From Lasioglossum baleicum (taxonomy: Eukaryota; Arthropoda; Insecta; Hymenoptera; Halictidae): a stretch of DNA of 64,000 nucleotides. The stretch spans positions 2,232,001 through 2,296,000 of the forward strand of contig NC_134943.1 of assembly GCF_051020765.1 (NCBI RefSeq). Reading direction: 5' to 3'. Below, in pieces: positions 12,301-26,400 of the stretch. The position numbers and the translations under genes were made by a program. The stretch's first letter is position 1, and each line of letters starts with the position of its first letter. The notes below the pieces were generated by a model. It worked only from the letters and a program-made list of their open reading frames with translations. It searched no databases and was not told the DNA's origin.

Positions 12301-15300
12301 TTTTAAATGAAACGCAATTCCTTTTCCGGTTTAATTTCGCAGCTTTCGTCGGACAATGAGGAATTCTTTCCTTACTTTATGTCAGCCGCAAGAGGTACGA
12401 AGACACCGGCGATTAATACGTCCGCGGAGAAAAGTCCAATGGGAGAAGCAAAGCGAAGGGTCGGAATAACGAGAGTCCAAATAAGGATTTAGCTAATTTC
12501 ACTGAACTTTATAACTCCGACGTCAATTAGCGGCGATTATGACCATGGAAACTTCTGCTCTCTTGGCCAGCGTTTCCTGACTAACGGACGCATTTAAGTA
12601 ATGAGATGGCTGCCACTCAACTTTTAGGATGCTACTCATCGCGACTCGTTTGTTCCTTGGGCCAGATTCACCCCTCTGTCACTTTATCGCCTTTACGAAC
12701 AACCGTCGCACTGTCGAATTACTCCAGAGTGTAATTGTCCGTTCCCAGTTCCGTGAACAATTACTATCTTCGTTCACTTGAAAGTTCACAGACGATTGTA
12801 GATTCCCTTGCTACTCAAAACGCGATTACGAATAAGTGGCCTTCAGCGGACCGGTTTCCACATTGATACTGGTGGGAAATTCAAACACACTTCAGGCACG
12901 AGCGTTTGAAACGTCAGGGAAAGTGAAGTATCGAAGGATCGTTGATTTAATAAAAGAAGGATCGTTAATTAGTAACCTGAACTGTACTACGTGAATTAAT
13001 TCGTTATAAATTATTGTATGTGGCATTGTTTTGATATATGCGAATATTTTGAGACCGAAATGAAATTCGGATAATAGAATGTAACTAATTTAAATATTGA
13101 ACAATAAATCGTGTTGCGTATGGATCGCTTATACAGGGTGGCTCAGCTGAAGGAGGCCACCTAAGAATCTCCTCTATTTTTAATGACGCATAAAATATTT
13201 ATGGCATAATGTAAATGCTATCGAAGGAGAAATATCATAGAAGAACAATTTCTTTTGTCCGGTTATTTTTTCATAGTTTTTTCAAGGTCATCGTAATTTT
13301 TTTATCCGGGAAACTTATTTTTTTTAATTCCATCTTATAGCGGCTGAAAAAATACATTTGAATATGCTTAAATCATTAACAAGATGGAATAAAAAAAAAT
13401 GTTTTCCCCATAAGAAATAACGATGACCTTGAAAAAACTATGAAAAAATAACCGGACAGAAAAAATTGTTCTTCTATGATATTCCTCCTTCGATACCATT
13501 TACATTATGCCAAAAATATCTTTTTTGTGCCATTAAAAGTAAAGGAGATATTTAGGTGGCCTCCTTCAGCTGAGACACCCTGTATAAAGTACGTCAAGTT
13601 TGGTCTCATTTGAATAACAAAAATCTCACAAATATGTCGGTGAAATTTTCATAAAAAGATAATTAAAAATAAAAAAGTTTTATGAATTTTTCGATATAAA
13701 GACATTTCTGTACTGTTTTATGCTTTCCAAACTACATATTATGTCTAATGGATCAATATTTTTTAGATCCCAAAAATGCTCGTTGCAGATCCACATGCAA
13801 TCTATTTACAATTATAATTTACGTGAAAGCTAGATAAGAATGAGATTTCGCGAAAAGTATCAATTAAAAAATCGTCGCGAGTAGCACAGAGTAACAAACG
13901 TTTTCTTTTTCATGGGCACGGTCTTGGTCTCGGTAATAACTCGATCGTAGTGTCACATGAAACCGAAATTAGAGCCAGTGTCGACAGGTTTCTGGTTTCG
14001 ACGTAGGGGAGAATAGAGGAGGAATTGCGGTGGACGCAGGAATCACGAAGAACGAGCCATAAATTCAAAACGTCGTCGTGCCGTGCGATCATTGATCCTG
14101 AAATTGGTTTTCGACTCTCTAATTGGCCCACGCGCGGGACGTGCACGCGAATTTAATGAAAGCAACACCTCCTCCAAACCCTCTGTAGACGTATCAACGG
14201 CTAGACAAGCCGTTCAGTTGAGAATCCACCGAACCTGCTATTCAATGGCTACAAATTTTCTTTTTTTCGGGAACGTTCGGAATTTCTTACAGCAATATTT
14301 TTTATCCGAGTAATTCGAGCTTTGGAATGTATGCAGAGTGGTCAATTGTCCCCGGCTCTTTAGTACAATTTTCGCAGAACATATGTAATTTTCATTGATT
14401 TATTATTTTTTGCAATTCAGAGAAAAGGATTCGGTATGAATAAAATAATTGTTTTCTTATTTGACACGCTGGTACGTTGATAGAATTGTATTAAAGAGTG
14501 CAAAATGGGACGTAATTCAATCTAATTACTTTGTTTCTCCAAAAGTATGTTTTATATGTAATATAATTCCTTCATTTTTGAGTCATGTAATTCCGTCGTG
14601 AAATACGTCTCACATTGTGTATCCATAAAAAGAAAATAGTATATAGACACACATTCTGTTAATAACTTATCGACAGATAATGCCGTGTGACGTGAAATCG
14701 AAAACTGCCTTTCATTACATGTGACATCATGTTGCGTCATATGAGCGTTACCATTACACGATGTATTCTGTCTACGTCAAGCAGCTAGAATATCTTTGGT
14801 TCTGTTAATGATTCATAATATCGTTATAGGAAATAGACTGATCCAAGAGAACGAATGTTTCAGTGGTCAACATTTTTTTTAAAGTTACACGCATAATACT
14901 TTAAAGCAGTTGACATTTTCATGCATAAATTCTTTTCAACACTAAACCATTACCATTGCCGGTCAAATGACCGGTCTTACATTTTTAATTTTATAATTAC
15001 ATATTGAAATTATCCAAGCGTATATTGCAATAAAAATTGCACGAAATCTAAATAAATAGAGCCTTGTCATTTCTATCAGCTAAAACATTTTAATCGCTTT
15101 GGGTGCTCGGTAGTTTTAGTGTTAATATTCATATGTACAGCTGATATAAATATCTGTGAGATGTTAAGCTTTAGATTGCTCTGAAATATCAAAAAATATG
15201 TTTACGTGGAAAAAGAGGAACTAAAAAGATTTTTCATTTCACGAAATGAGCAAGCGATTGCTGAAAACAAATTAATTTGATACATTCCCATTTTCTCGAA

Positions 15301-18300
15301 GTTTTTATCTGAAATCTAAAACTATGGTAACACAAAAATACATCATTCTATTCAGAGATTGATTAAAAAGAAAAACATGATCCATAGAAAAATATTTATC
15401 CATTACAACCCTACCTTGTTTGACAGAACAATTATTTCCTGTAACACTTTTCACAACAGAAACCGTAATATACTGGATGCTTTAGCGTATGTTATCACTA
15501 GACTGCAGATTTCATGCATTTATGGCAAAAATAGAGGTGGGTGTTATTTCAAACAATAAAAAGACAACAAATGAAAGACAACCAGTAAAATTACAACTTA
15601 ATAAAATTATTTACTAAGAAGAGAAATAAATTCTTGTTTCACTCTCATGTATTACAATTAAACAATATTTACTTTGCATAAAGATCCGCAGTCCAGTTAT
15701 TGTATTTTGACTGTTCCAATTGACAGTTTTCAAGATCGCGACTCCACGGTTATAGTGTTAGTAAAACCACTCTATACATTCGTCACGATACGTGGTTGAT
15801 CGTCTCGTGATAGGCAACGATCAATGCTGTTCAACATCGCAACACCGAACATAGCCAAAGAAATCCACACCGAGTGCAATGATGTAACAGCAATGTAGTA
15901 AGTCCATCCATAGAACGAAAGCAGAGTTTCGGTGATAGACGTTGGAAAATGTTGATAGTATACAAGAATCGATCAAGAGAAGGAAGATATATGAACACCG
16001 AGAACACCTTGTAAAACGTGTAACATTGAAATAGGTCAGAGAAGCGAAAATGATCGACGAAGCGACAGTAAATATAAAATCGATAATGATGTCATGCAAT
16101 GATGACAGAGTAGACCATTTTATTTTTCCTGACATCGTCGCCGTAGTGTATACACGTTTACACGGCTACACCTCGAGTATCAACACTGAGCATTTCCTTG
16201 AAACCAAAGCCCTAGACAGTTTGCTCAAAAGCCCTCCGAAGAGAAACGGCGCGTGGAAATCGAGTTCTGTGAGTATAGTTAGTGTAGTTTTTGCTACAAC
16301 ACATTCACCACAATGATAATAATTCGTTCTTTAACGTCATCAATACTTATTTATTGGTCTGTTGAAAATCAATAATTGTAACTTTAACCATGAACTAACA
16401 AGCGCATTTTCAAGTAGTGTAACCAATAAATTATGTTTGAATTATTAATTGAAATTATTAACTCTTATACGCTCCTCGGAAATAATTCTACAAAAGATTC
16501 TCTCGTAGTTTTCACTCATTTTCATTTTACGTTTCAGCCCTCGAGTGGCGGGACTTGGGTCTATGTTTGACCACAATTCGTATTATTAGCTACTTGTATT
16601 AGGTCTAGTTGTAAAAGTAGGTTGAAAGATCTGTGCAATAAAATTAGTACGTAAAGATTTGATTGTCATAAATGAAAAGCATCCCGCCTTGCGAGGGTTA
16701 GAACATCAAATTACACCGCAATCACATAAAAACAAAAGATTTGAGAGTATCAAGAACAGAAAATGGGTGAACTCGTCGAGTCGAGGAGCGTACGCAGCCT
16801 GCTGTCGATAAGTAAAGTGTTAACAGCGATAGAAAACGTTGATTCAAGAGTTGAAAGAGCGGAGAGACGAAGCGTTCGTCTTCGTCGGACACAGTGTACA
16901 TCGAGATTTTCGTTGCAGCGTGAGTGTGTTGGGCAGTAACATACATGTATCTCGTTGAAGCTTCTGCATCGCAGAGAATGCGTTGACGAGACATTGTGTA
17001 TTCGAAGGAAGGGGCGAAAAATTGCATCCGAAAGGAGTGAAAAAGGGAAAATGCCGGGAACCCTGAACGGAACGGGGAGGGGGAACGCTGTTGCGGGAAA
17101 CTTCCCATTATCCTACAACGTAACAACGGATAGCCGGCAGGCGTAGTGGCAAAGTAATTAAAACTTTCGTTTTATTTGCATTATCTCATTGTTAGGCGTC
17201 GTATATTCTAATAATGGCGAGTTGTTAATTGCAATTAGACGTTGGCTGAGCTCGCCGCGTCCCTACTCTTTTCTACCCGCGTTCTTATCCACCATCTTCC
17301 CACCCCTATTTCTCCCACCCGGCGAGAGCTCGTCTTTTCATTCACAAAGATAACATCGGAGATCAGTTTGTTCGTCGGGCCCCTCTAACCCGCGTCGATA
17401 TTGGTCCGATTAATCTTACACTTTCAATCGAAGTCAATCGGGTTTAATTAATTGCACCTTCTGGCTCCCGCCGCGGTTAAATTCTCGCCGACCGCCGCGC
17501 GCCGTGCGGTTCCATGGATCCTCAGACCCGAAGCGTTAGGCAGATATTTTTTGGTTAGCGTGGTTGTAATTTGACCGGCGAGCGGCGCGGTTCGCGTTGC
17601 GAAAGAAAAGCCCTATTTCGAGCCACCGCCCCTAACCCCCACCCCCGTGCACCAGAGAAACCCGATATTATTCGCGATATTGAAAGAGAATATAGTGGTT
17701 GAATGGAAAATTCATCAACGGTTGTTGGTTATCCTCCCTTTTCACCGGTGTGATTCAACTAGAAAAAAGATCGTAACGGTACGTGGCGAAATTAAAAATG
17801 ATCCGTCAACCGTGTCCGGTGAAAAGAATTTTTTCGATTGCAACCGCGCAACGCGTGTATCGAATTTTTTCTTACGTTCTCTCGCAATTTTCCTCTCCGC
17901 CCCCCACCCCGGAAAAAATCGTATCTCTGTTCAGTTTTCGAAAATGCCTTTCCGCGAACGTATACGTTTCTTCTACACAACGAATTCTCCACGCAGCAGA
18001 CAGAGAAATGTTTGTTTAAACGGTTTCGAAAGCGTTGCGACGCAACCGACGAGGGATTAGTCGTGTCTGGACGTTCAGGATTTGGATCTACGATTTCGGG
18101 ACTGCAATCGTTCGTGTTTACAGTCAACAGTTAGACGTTAATGAGTGTGTTGTACTTACCTTCTCTCTGCGTGGGCGCCACGGCGGTCATCGGCTGTGGA
18201 ATAGCTTGAGGAAACTGGCTGTAGACGGCAGGATAAGCTGCGACAATAACAAATAACAAATACATCATGATAAGTCTACATCTAGATACGGAAGTACGTG

Positions 18301-21300
18301 CTGGCTTCTTCGTTCGCTTCCCTATTTTTCTTCCGCATATATACAGCTTGTTACCAGCAGGAACTTTTCGATTAAACAAAGAACCTTTGCTGCGCGCGGG
18401 AAATTTAACTTTCGGATCAAAACGCGAGCGTTCCCGTTTACTCAAGCGCGAGGAAACTAAGTTTCGACGAACAAGCGTGAAATATAGATTTTATATCGCA
18501 GCCGCATTTGGGGAAGGTACATTCGGGTAATTGCTCACCCCTGGAACCATGCCGAATCAGAGGGCTCCGATGTTCAAGGAAAACTAGAAATGGGTTATCA
18601 TCGATTTTGGAATATACAAGACAATATTTGCTAACTATTCAACATTCCTGAAGAGTTCTGGGTTGGTAACAAAGAGAAACTAATACGTCAAAGATGAACA
18701 ACACGACACCGTGATCATTAAATCCCTGCTGCAATTCTTCGAAGTTATTCGCCAACAAGATTCGTTCAACTATTCACTCGCCTAATTTAGTTACGTGGTC
18801 GTTAATGACTACACAGTTTAGGGGGTCTTCTGGTTTGGAAGCATGTTTCACAATAATGAAGTTGAAGAACCGAATGAATCTACATATTCGATTTTTTAAT
18901 GAATATTTTCATCTACTTTCAGTCACAAAAATAGTTTTAGGATGTTATATGTTGGTACGTTGTCGTTAATTACTATACAGATCAGATCTTTTTGAATGAA
19001 TCTACATTTATACAACAGTAGATCCAATGAGTAGTTTCCCTAAATAATAATTTGGTTAAAAAAAAGAGTACAACAATAAACTTGCTCATTTTAAAACTTG
19101 AATTTTCTGTTTTCTCTATCAATCATTCACATTTTCCTAGAAAAATTTTGCACGATATCGCAGGTGAAAAACTGAGGACACTTATTTTTGTAACATTTTT
19201 TGGGAATGAGAAATTTGATGTTCAAATACTTTCTGAATGCACTTCATATTTTATGTATTTTTAGAGTTACAAAAATATTTTCATGAAGTGTATGCTAACA
19301 ATACATGACCGTATAAGTAATAGCTTTGAGCTGTCTACAATTCACTACCATTAAAACTTTGACAGAACAAAGCTTTTCAGAAGAGAAGACCCATGTGATG
19401 AAGTTATTCATCAGTCCCTAATGAACGACTTCGCATTTGATCCGGGCATATCGGTTTTGCAGGTTGAAAACGTTGTTGGTAAAAAAATGTATTCCGTGTA
19501 GTTTTCTATCTGGATATCAAGCGCAAATTGAACGATATTTTGCTATCGATGTGAAACGACCACGTCGATCAACAAGCTGCGAGTGATTCGGGGAACTTAT
19601 AATCGTTGTTGGTTAAATACGATAGGCGATCGAAGCACGGCGATTCGGTCCCAGGCAAATAGAAGAGGAAAATTCAAAAACAGAATTCCACGTTTGTGCA
19701 AGCCTCGCGGTGCACGGTATTTTTCTACACGCAGTCAGTTCGGCGAATTAACAAGAGGAGCATTGGTCCGACAAGCGAGCTCAAAAGCAAACGAAAGCCG
19801 AGTCGTCAGAAGAGGAAATTCTTTTCCGTGACGTTCTTTCGGCTTGGCAGTCGTTCGGTTGCGTTTCCCTCGACAAGAGTATTCGAAGCTCAACGTTCTC
19901 GTCGTTCCCCGTCACTTTTAATACGATACTTCTGTACTTTGCGACCCGTTCCGCCATTAACTGTTGATATTAACCGGTACACTTTCGAATCATGCGACAG
20001 CCTGTACCCTGCCGTTACGAGCGAATTGTAGAAGATAGATTTGAATCCGTATCAGCGTAGAATACGCTGTTTACGTAATAGGAGAGTCATCTAAACTTCG
20101 GTCATCTGAGTTCGCAATTGGAGAGACGCTCCTAACTACAAACGGAGGATTGTTCGACGAAAAACAGCTGGATGGAACAACGTCATTTATCGCCTTCTGC
20201 GGGGCAAATTTGTCCGGAGTAAAATAATTACTATCGAGAACCAGAAATTCCATTTCGATCTTTTAAACATGATAATTATGTATTTGCAATTTTGACGAAT
20301 CTACCAACGAGTTTTGTAACGAAATAGATCGTTCTAAGGTAGAAACGCTATCGTATACAACAAGGGAAAGTATACATCCCTCATTTTCTCAATTGAATTT
20401 GTCTCTCTGTTGTCAAATTGATATGATGGTAAAAATCTAAATTCTTAATTGAAGAACACACCTAAAACCACGGAGTATTGTTTGCAGAAATGAAAAACAG
20501 GTGGTCTAAACAACGTGATCTACATTATGGCGTTGAGCAGGGTAAACTCTTCGGGAAATTTCTAGTTATTCGAAGCTCAAACACTCGGCAACGTATAGAC
20601 CGAAATGAATAAATGGGTGCTTCACTGCATGATATTAGAGGGAAGCAATTATAACGGCATTAATTATGCCTTGGCAAATATTCGAAACGCGCTCGATTGA
20701 TGTTTGCTTGTGACGGATAAACGCGGAAGGGGGTGTGGGGCGGTAACGGAGATGAAGGGGAACGGATATTCGCTCTCAGATCAGAAGAAATAAATTTTCG
20801 CTTGGAAATTAATTATTTTTGTGCAAATATGACTTTAATATATTCCGATTGATGGTAGCACGTACCGGGGGGTTCGTATATGGGATAAATACGCCGCCCG
20901 TATAATCGTTGCCACCAGTCGAAAATAAAAGAAGATTGCAGTATTCCGGATAGGTTTTTTTTTTTATTTCCGCGTTTGCCGATCTCCGCGAACCGTGTAT
21001 ACTCGACTAAAATCGAGTGGATAAATATCCCATTTTTTTATCTCGGCCAAACACAGGAAATCAACACTGCCTGATTAAACACGCTAAATTGTATTTCATG
21101 TTTGATGAACTTTTAAAAATCTGGACGGTCTCGAGAACAAGATGGATACGTACGCGTGTGTGCAGATAAATAGCCCGGCTTGTAATTATTCGAACGACAG
21201 TGGTTTGAAATGATAATATATAAATTGTTTAAATTATGCGATACTATTTGCAGAAATATTAATAAATGTGATTCTTTTGTATAATAGTTTCACTATTAGG

Positions 21301-23400
21301 TTGCAGTCGTTACATCTCTTTTTAATTCATTGTAGGGATTAAAAATGGAGGTATGTATATGAACAAATACAAACCGTACTTCGTCTGCATTGCCAAAAAA
21401 ATAATAGGAAATAACGTTTTTTACTTGAGAGAATGCAAACGTTTGAAGACGAAGTTGTAAAATATAAACGGAGATTATAGTTTCTTATGAAAAAAAACAC
21501 AAACTTTAAACTGCTGTTGCAATTTTATCCATCAAACTGTTGTGAATATTTCGGACGATCCAATGTAATTAATTTAATAACAGCTTGGCTTTTATTAAAA
21601 TTCTCTTATAAGCAACATTAATCAGATTAGCGAATAGGATGAATATAGCAAGTGCCATACTGCATAATTCAAAACATTTCTTCTATCAACGAGCTGCAAC
21701 TAACTTGTAACTCTTGTATGTCTCACTCTTCTTGAGTAAAAAAATATTTTTGGTTTGTCCAATATTGTAGTAAAACATCCGAAAAATTCCAAAAAGATCG
21801 ACTCGAGATAAATTCCGAAACCTCCGTTCATTTTCGACGATTTACACCAGGCTCTCCGCCCCCAAAGCAGTAATTGGACCGCGGCACGGACATAGTCAAA
21901 AAAAGATTGATAATTAATGTTTCAACGAAGTATCATTATACGTCTGGTCTATAAGCTCGCCGGGCGAAACGGTTTTATTATCGACGCGGTAACATCCGTG
22001 TCGTTTGAGCGTTGAAAGTCGTTCGAATAATTACGAGCGGCACTGTGACGCGCGTAGAGAAAAATTTGCGCGGGTGTGGGGGAGGGCGCACGTCGTCGTT
22101 CGCGAATCGAAAGAGAAAATAATTATTAATCCCGGGCGAAGTTGTCACCGTCCAATGTTTCTGCAGGCCATAATGAGACACGAGCGTGGAACTTGCGAAA
22201 CGAGATTCGAATGCTCCGTTATTAATTCAATCCGTGAAACAGAGAGTTTATCAGGGCCGTGCGTTAATTGCTAACGGCGGATGGAACGAATTGAAGTTTA
22301 GTTACGTCGGAACGCTGATTATCTCTGAAACGGGATCGACCATTTCGATGCTGATTATTGGATTATAATTTCTGCCAGTGCGTCGCACTATGATGTAACC
22401 CCCGTGTGTCGTTTCAAGCCTTCGACGTCCAACGTCGATTTCTGCGTCGGCTTGTTGATTCGGCGTATTGGTAAACATGCAAGGCACACAATACGTTTAA
22501 AAGTTTACAATATATAATAGAATGTACAACGACGTATATTTAGAAGGAACACCGAGGTACACCGTAAACAGCACATCAGAAGCACAACACGTCGACGCGG
22601 CACACGTCTATAATATATCATATATAATAGAATATAATATACATACATACATGTATATAAATATATATATGTATATTTTATATATCGAGAATGTATATGT
22701 ATACATATGTATGTATGCACACGCAGCCTCCCACGCATCTCGTATACATACGAGTATTCATGGTGGCAAATGTAACGATGAGACATCTATGTCCTTACAC
22801 ACGTGTGTATATGTATAGGTGATCATGTACATATACCGTATACACATGCGAGCATAGCTGCATGCAACAGCCAGAAACGCGACCAGCGGAATCGAATCTT
22901 TTAGAGTTAAGTGCTCGAGTGCTCGGATAAAAGCATATTACGATCGAACGTTCGGATTCATTTATTTCTGTGTCCTGCGAGTCGATTTCGCGTGAAATTA
23001 TCATCGAAAAGAGTGCCCGGATTGATTCGCTTCGTCCGCCGCGGAAAAACAACACCGTTCGATTTTCTACGCAGCAACGTGTTCGCGAACGAACGTTTCC
23101 AATTCCGCGAGAATTCGTCGCGTTCGCGGAGGAAATGGAAAGGGTGATCGGACGTTGGATGAATTTCATTCGTCGTAATATCTTAATCGAGTGACGGAGC
23201 AATAATACCGACGGAATTTTCTTTCCGAAACTCATTACAGAATCCGATGCATTGTTCTTCACGGATTGGCTCCGAGCTTTATGCGATTATCGAAAAGCGT
23301 TGTACAATGCGTTCCGCTATATAGTCCCCGATGGAAACTCGCTGCAGATATACTAGGGCTTGACGGAATCCTCGATAAAACGAAGGGTAAAAGGTAAATG

Positions 23401-23431
<31 letters not shown>

Positions 23432-26400
23432 AAAAAGAACTTACCGACACCGGTGTAGGCTTGCATTCCGGGATACGCGGCGGCATGCTGGAGTGCCGCC
23501 TCCCCATTGGGCAGCCCTTGTGCTGAAATGGACAGATGGAGGCCATCTACACTTCAGTAAGCTCAGCTCTTATCGGGGACAGACCTACGTCTAAGGCCCC
23601 TCTCGCAATACTGACCAATCGATAGCGCACGCTATCCTACACATTCTTGGATATCTTTAGAATTATACCGACAATTTCACGCGACAAAACTTCCTCGGAA
23701 ACGCGAATTGATTTTACTTGGAACCAGTCGACGTGATAAACGGAAACGTAGACATGGGGCAAATCATTAGAATGAGCTATATGTCGATACCGTTCACAGA
23801 CTCCTTTTTTATGATTACTAGACTGCGGATCTTTATGCAAAATGAAAACTTTCTACTTGAATTGCGACAAGCTGGGGTGAAATAAATATTTAATTTTTTG
23901 TTGAGTATATTTAATAGGTTGAAAATATAATATAGCAGTACATTAAAATCCTTCAAATATTTTCACTGTCAAAACTTAGACCTACCCATTTTTATCATAA
24001 ATGCATAAAATCCGCAGTTTAATGATTACATTGAGATGCTGGGTGGAAGACTGTCATATGAATTGGTTTTCAGTAATAAACTGTTTACTAAATTGGTTTT
24101 CAATATTAAAAGTGAATATCAAATTGATCTTCAGTTTCTAGGGAGGCTCGTATATTAAAAAATCTGAATCATCAACAGATTATGGTAACATCTGTAACAT
24201 CATGCAACGTCGATCATATAAAAAGACGATTAAATATCGTTTCTGAAACTTTAAGACGATAAAAACACTATCTTTTAAACATTCAGTTCCAATAGTTAGC
24301 CCAGTCTTTTTTTAAAAATTTTGTCAACCAGTTAATACTAAAAGGTATATAATCTCCACGTAAATCATTAATGATTTTTTAAAATTAGTAAACCGACCTC
24401 ACCCTTAACACCCTTTCAATACATTTCAATCTGATCTATTTCATTGATAAATTGAAAATATCCGTCGTAAAAATGATATATTTCATTCGATTTTGAAAAT
24501 AAAAATTGGGCCACTCTCGTATGAACATCCAAACAACGTAACACATATAGTAAAACGAGCGCGAAGACTTGGTTTACTACAATTTCGTACAAGTAAACGA
24601 AGTAGAACACGAGAAACGGAACACAATAAACTGCAATGAAACATGATGCTGAGAGCTGATCAATATCAGTAGTACATTAATTATTATTGAATGTATCGAT
24701 TGAAGAATCAGAAATTTAATCTGTATCCGGTAAACACGATGCTCAAATATTTGAAATTTTCACGAATTTACCAATTAGTTTTTGTATGAAATTCTAGAAA
24801 TAAAAACATATAAATATTTAACATACGATAACAATCGATTAGCAATCAATAAAAAGTAATTTATATTCGAAGCATGAAAATACGCGACAAATCGCCGTAG
24901 AAAATTTCGAATATTAACGTAAAGGTTAAATAAGATTATTCGCGTGATCCTCAATAAATAAACCAAAGTGTAGTGAACACTACTTGATCAGTATCATCGC
25001 ATGGCGTGTCAAATCAACGCAAATCCTCACCGAACAATAATGTCATTAAATCTACTCAGTCACCTGTGACTGGTCCAAAAACCCGTAAAAAAAAAATAGT
25101 CATTCGTAACGCGAACAACCCCCTCAGCATGATCGTCAAGCGAAAAATTTCCTATACGGAAAGCGTGCGATTGAAAAATCAATGTTCGTAGTTTCGCGTC
25201 TACGATCGTTTGTTCTTTTTTCGGAAAAAAATGCAAACTTTTCGCGTAGGTTGGCGGCGTAGAATCGAAGTGCGAGGGCGAGGTTACTTGGTTATCGTCG
25301 GAAACGCAGAATAATACAGTCCAGCGTCGATTGGCCGAGCATTGCGCAGGGGCGGCACACTGCGCCTGAGTTGATACTCACGTCCCGCGTAGGTCTGCGG
25401 TATCCCGTTGGTGTAGACACCTGGATCCGAACCTGCCTGACCGGTAGGTTGTGCAGCCATGTTGAAATTCGGCATCGTTGGTGACGGTAACGACGGTATC
25501 GCCCCGTTAACCGGCTGTCCTGTACCGGTACCTATGAGCAAACCTGATCAGTACACATCGGTCACCCTCTTGCTCTTACAACATCGACCTCGGTCACCCT
25601 GTCCCGGCGCGCGGCATGATCGGATCGGAAATGCTCACGGCGTCTGTCTAACGTTTAGCTAGCTGCCCTCTCCTCTGTACATCCTGTCAACCGATTTACG
25701 GTATATACCGTATAATTGGTAGGACGCCGGAAACGGGTTTACGCGTGATCCGTATGCCTCGCGCCGTATTTGAGGATCCGTATGATCCGCAGATCGCAGG
25801 AATGTTGATCCGATCTTAGGACTAATAACGATTCGTGACAAACTAACGCCACGCGAATTGATCATTTACCCTTCACAACTTGAACGTTTCAACACCGTAA
25901 TTCTAGCTACACGAAGGACACTGGGCGAATCACTGGTCACCTAAAATCCTACTCTGGCCATTAAGTGGGAGCTTGTCTGTTTGAGTCGTTTGAATTTCGT
26001 AAATCAGAAGTATATTTGATAAACATGAAGTATGATATTAATATTTGATCCCGGAATTGCAGACTAAACTTCTAGGTCAGCTTTCATGGTGTAAGTATCG
26101 CGCAACTTGACGAGAATTTGTCCAGGAATCGTTTATTCCTAGAAACTTGTGTGAATGTACCTATGGGTTTGTTAGAGAGTCATCGTCATTTTAAAGGAGC
26201 ATTATGTGTAAATATTGAATAATAAATTCATATTTATATCACAGAGCCTGCGATTCGAAACAATATTGAATACTGAGTAACAAATTACTGGTACATACAT
26301 GGGGTTGAAGATTAATAATTACTGAGATATTCTTTAGTTAATCTTTAACGTATGTAACTTCTGCTCAAAATACTGTTCAACACAAGTGTGCAGGACAAAC

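Larger units (their letters stand above)
11067..18159 (-). other. bru3: bru3 intron before the RRM3 exon (7093 nt)
   Basis: Donor GTAAGT and acceptor ctctctctcag. It contains a foldback element (13134-13582), a TTAA-flanked MITE (14940-15121), a hAT-type MITE (15499-15695), a CCCGAA/TTCGGG-rich patch (about 11985-12110) and a CpG-rich, GC-rich block (about 17220-18060). The open frames here lack recognisable domains. Confidence 0.85.
18238..23444 (-). other. bru3: bru3 intron (5207 nt)
   Basis: Donor GTAAGT at its high end (23444), acceptor gtcgcag at 18238-18244. The donor side is occupied by a CT repeat on the sense strand. TA/CATA simple sequence lies at about 22600-22860. No mobile element with clear ends was seen; the open frames are not convincing genes. 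Confidence 0.85.
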
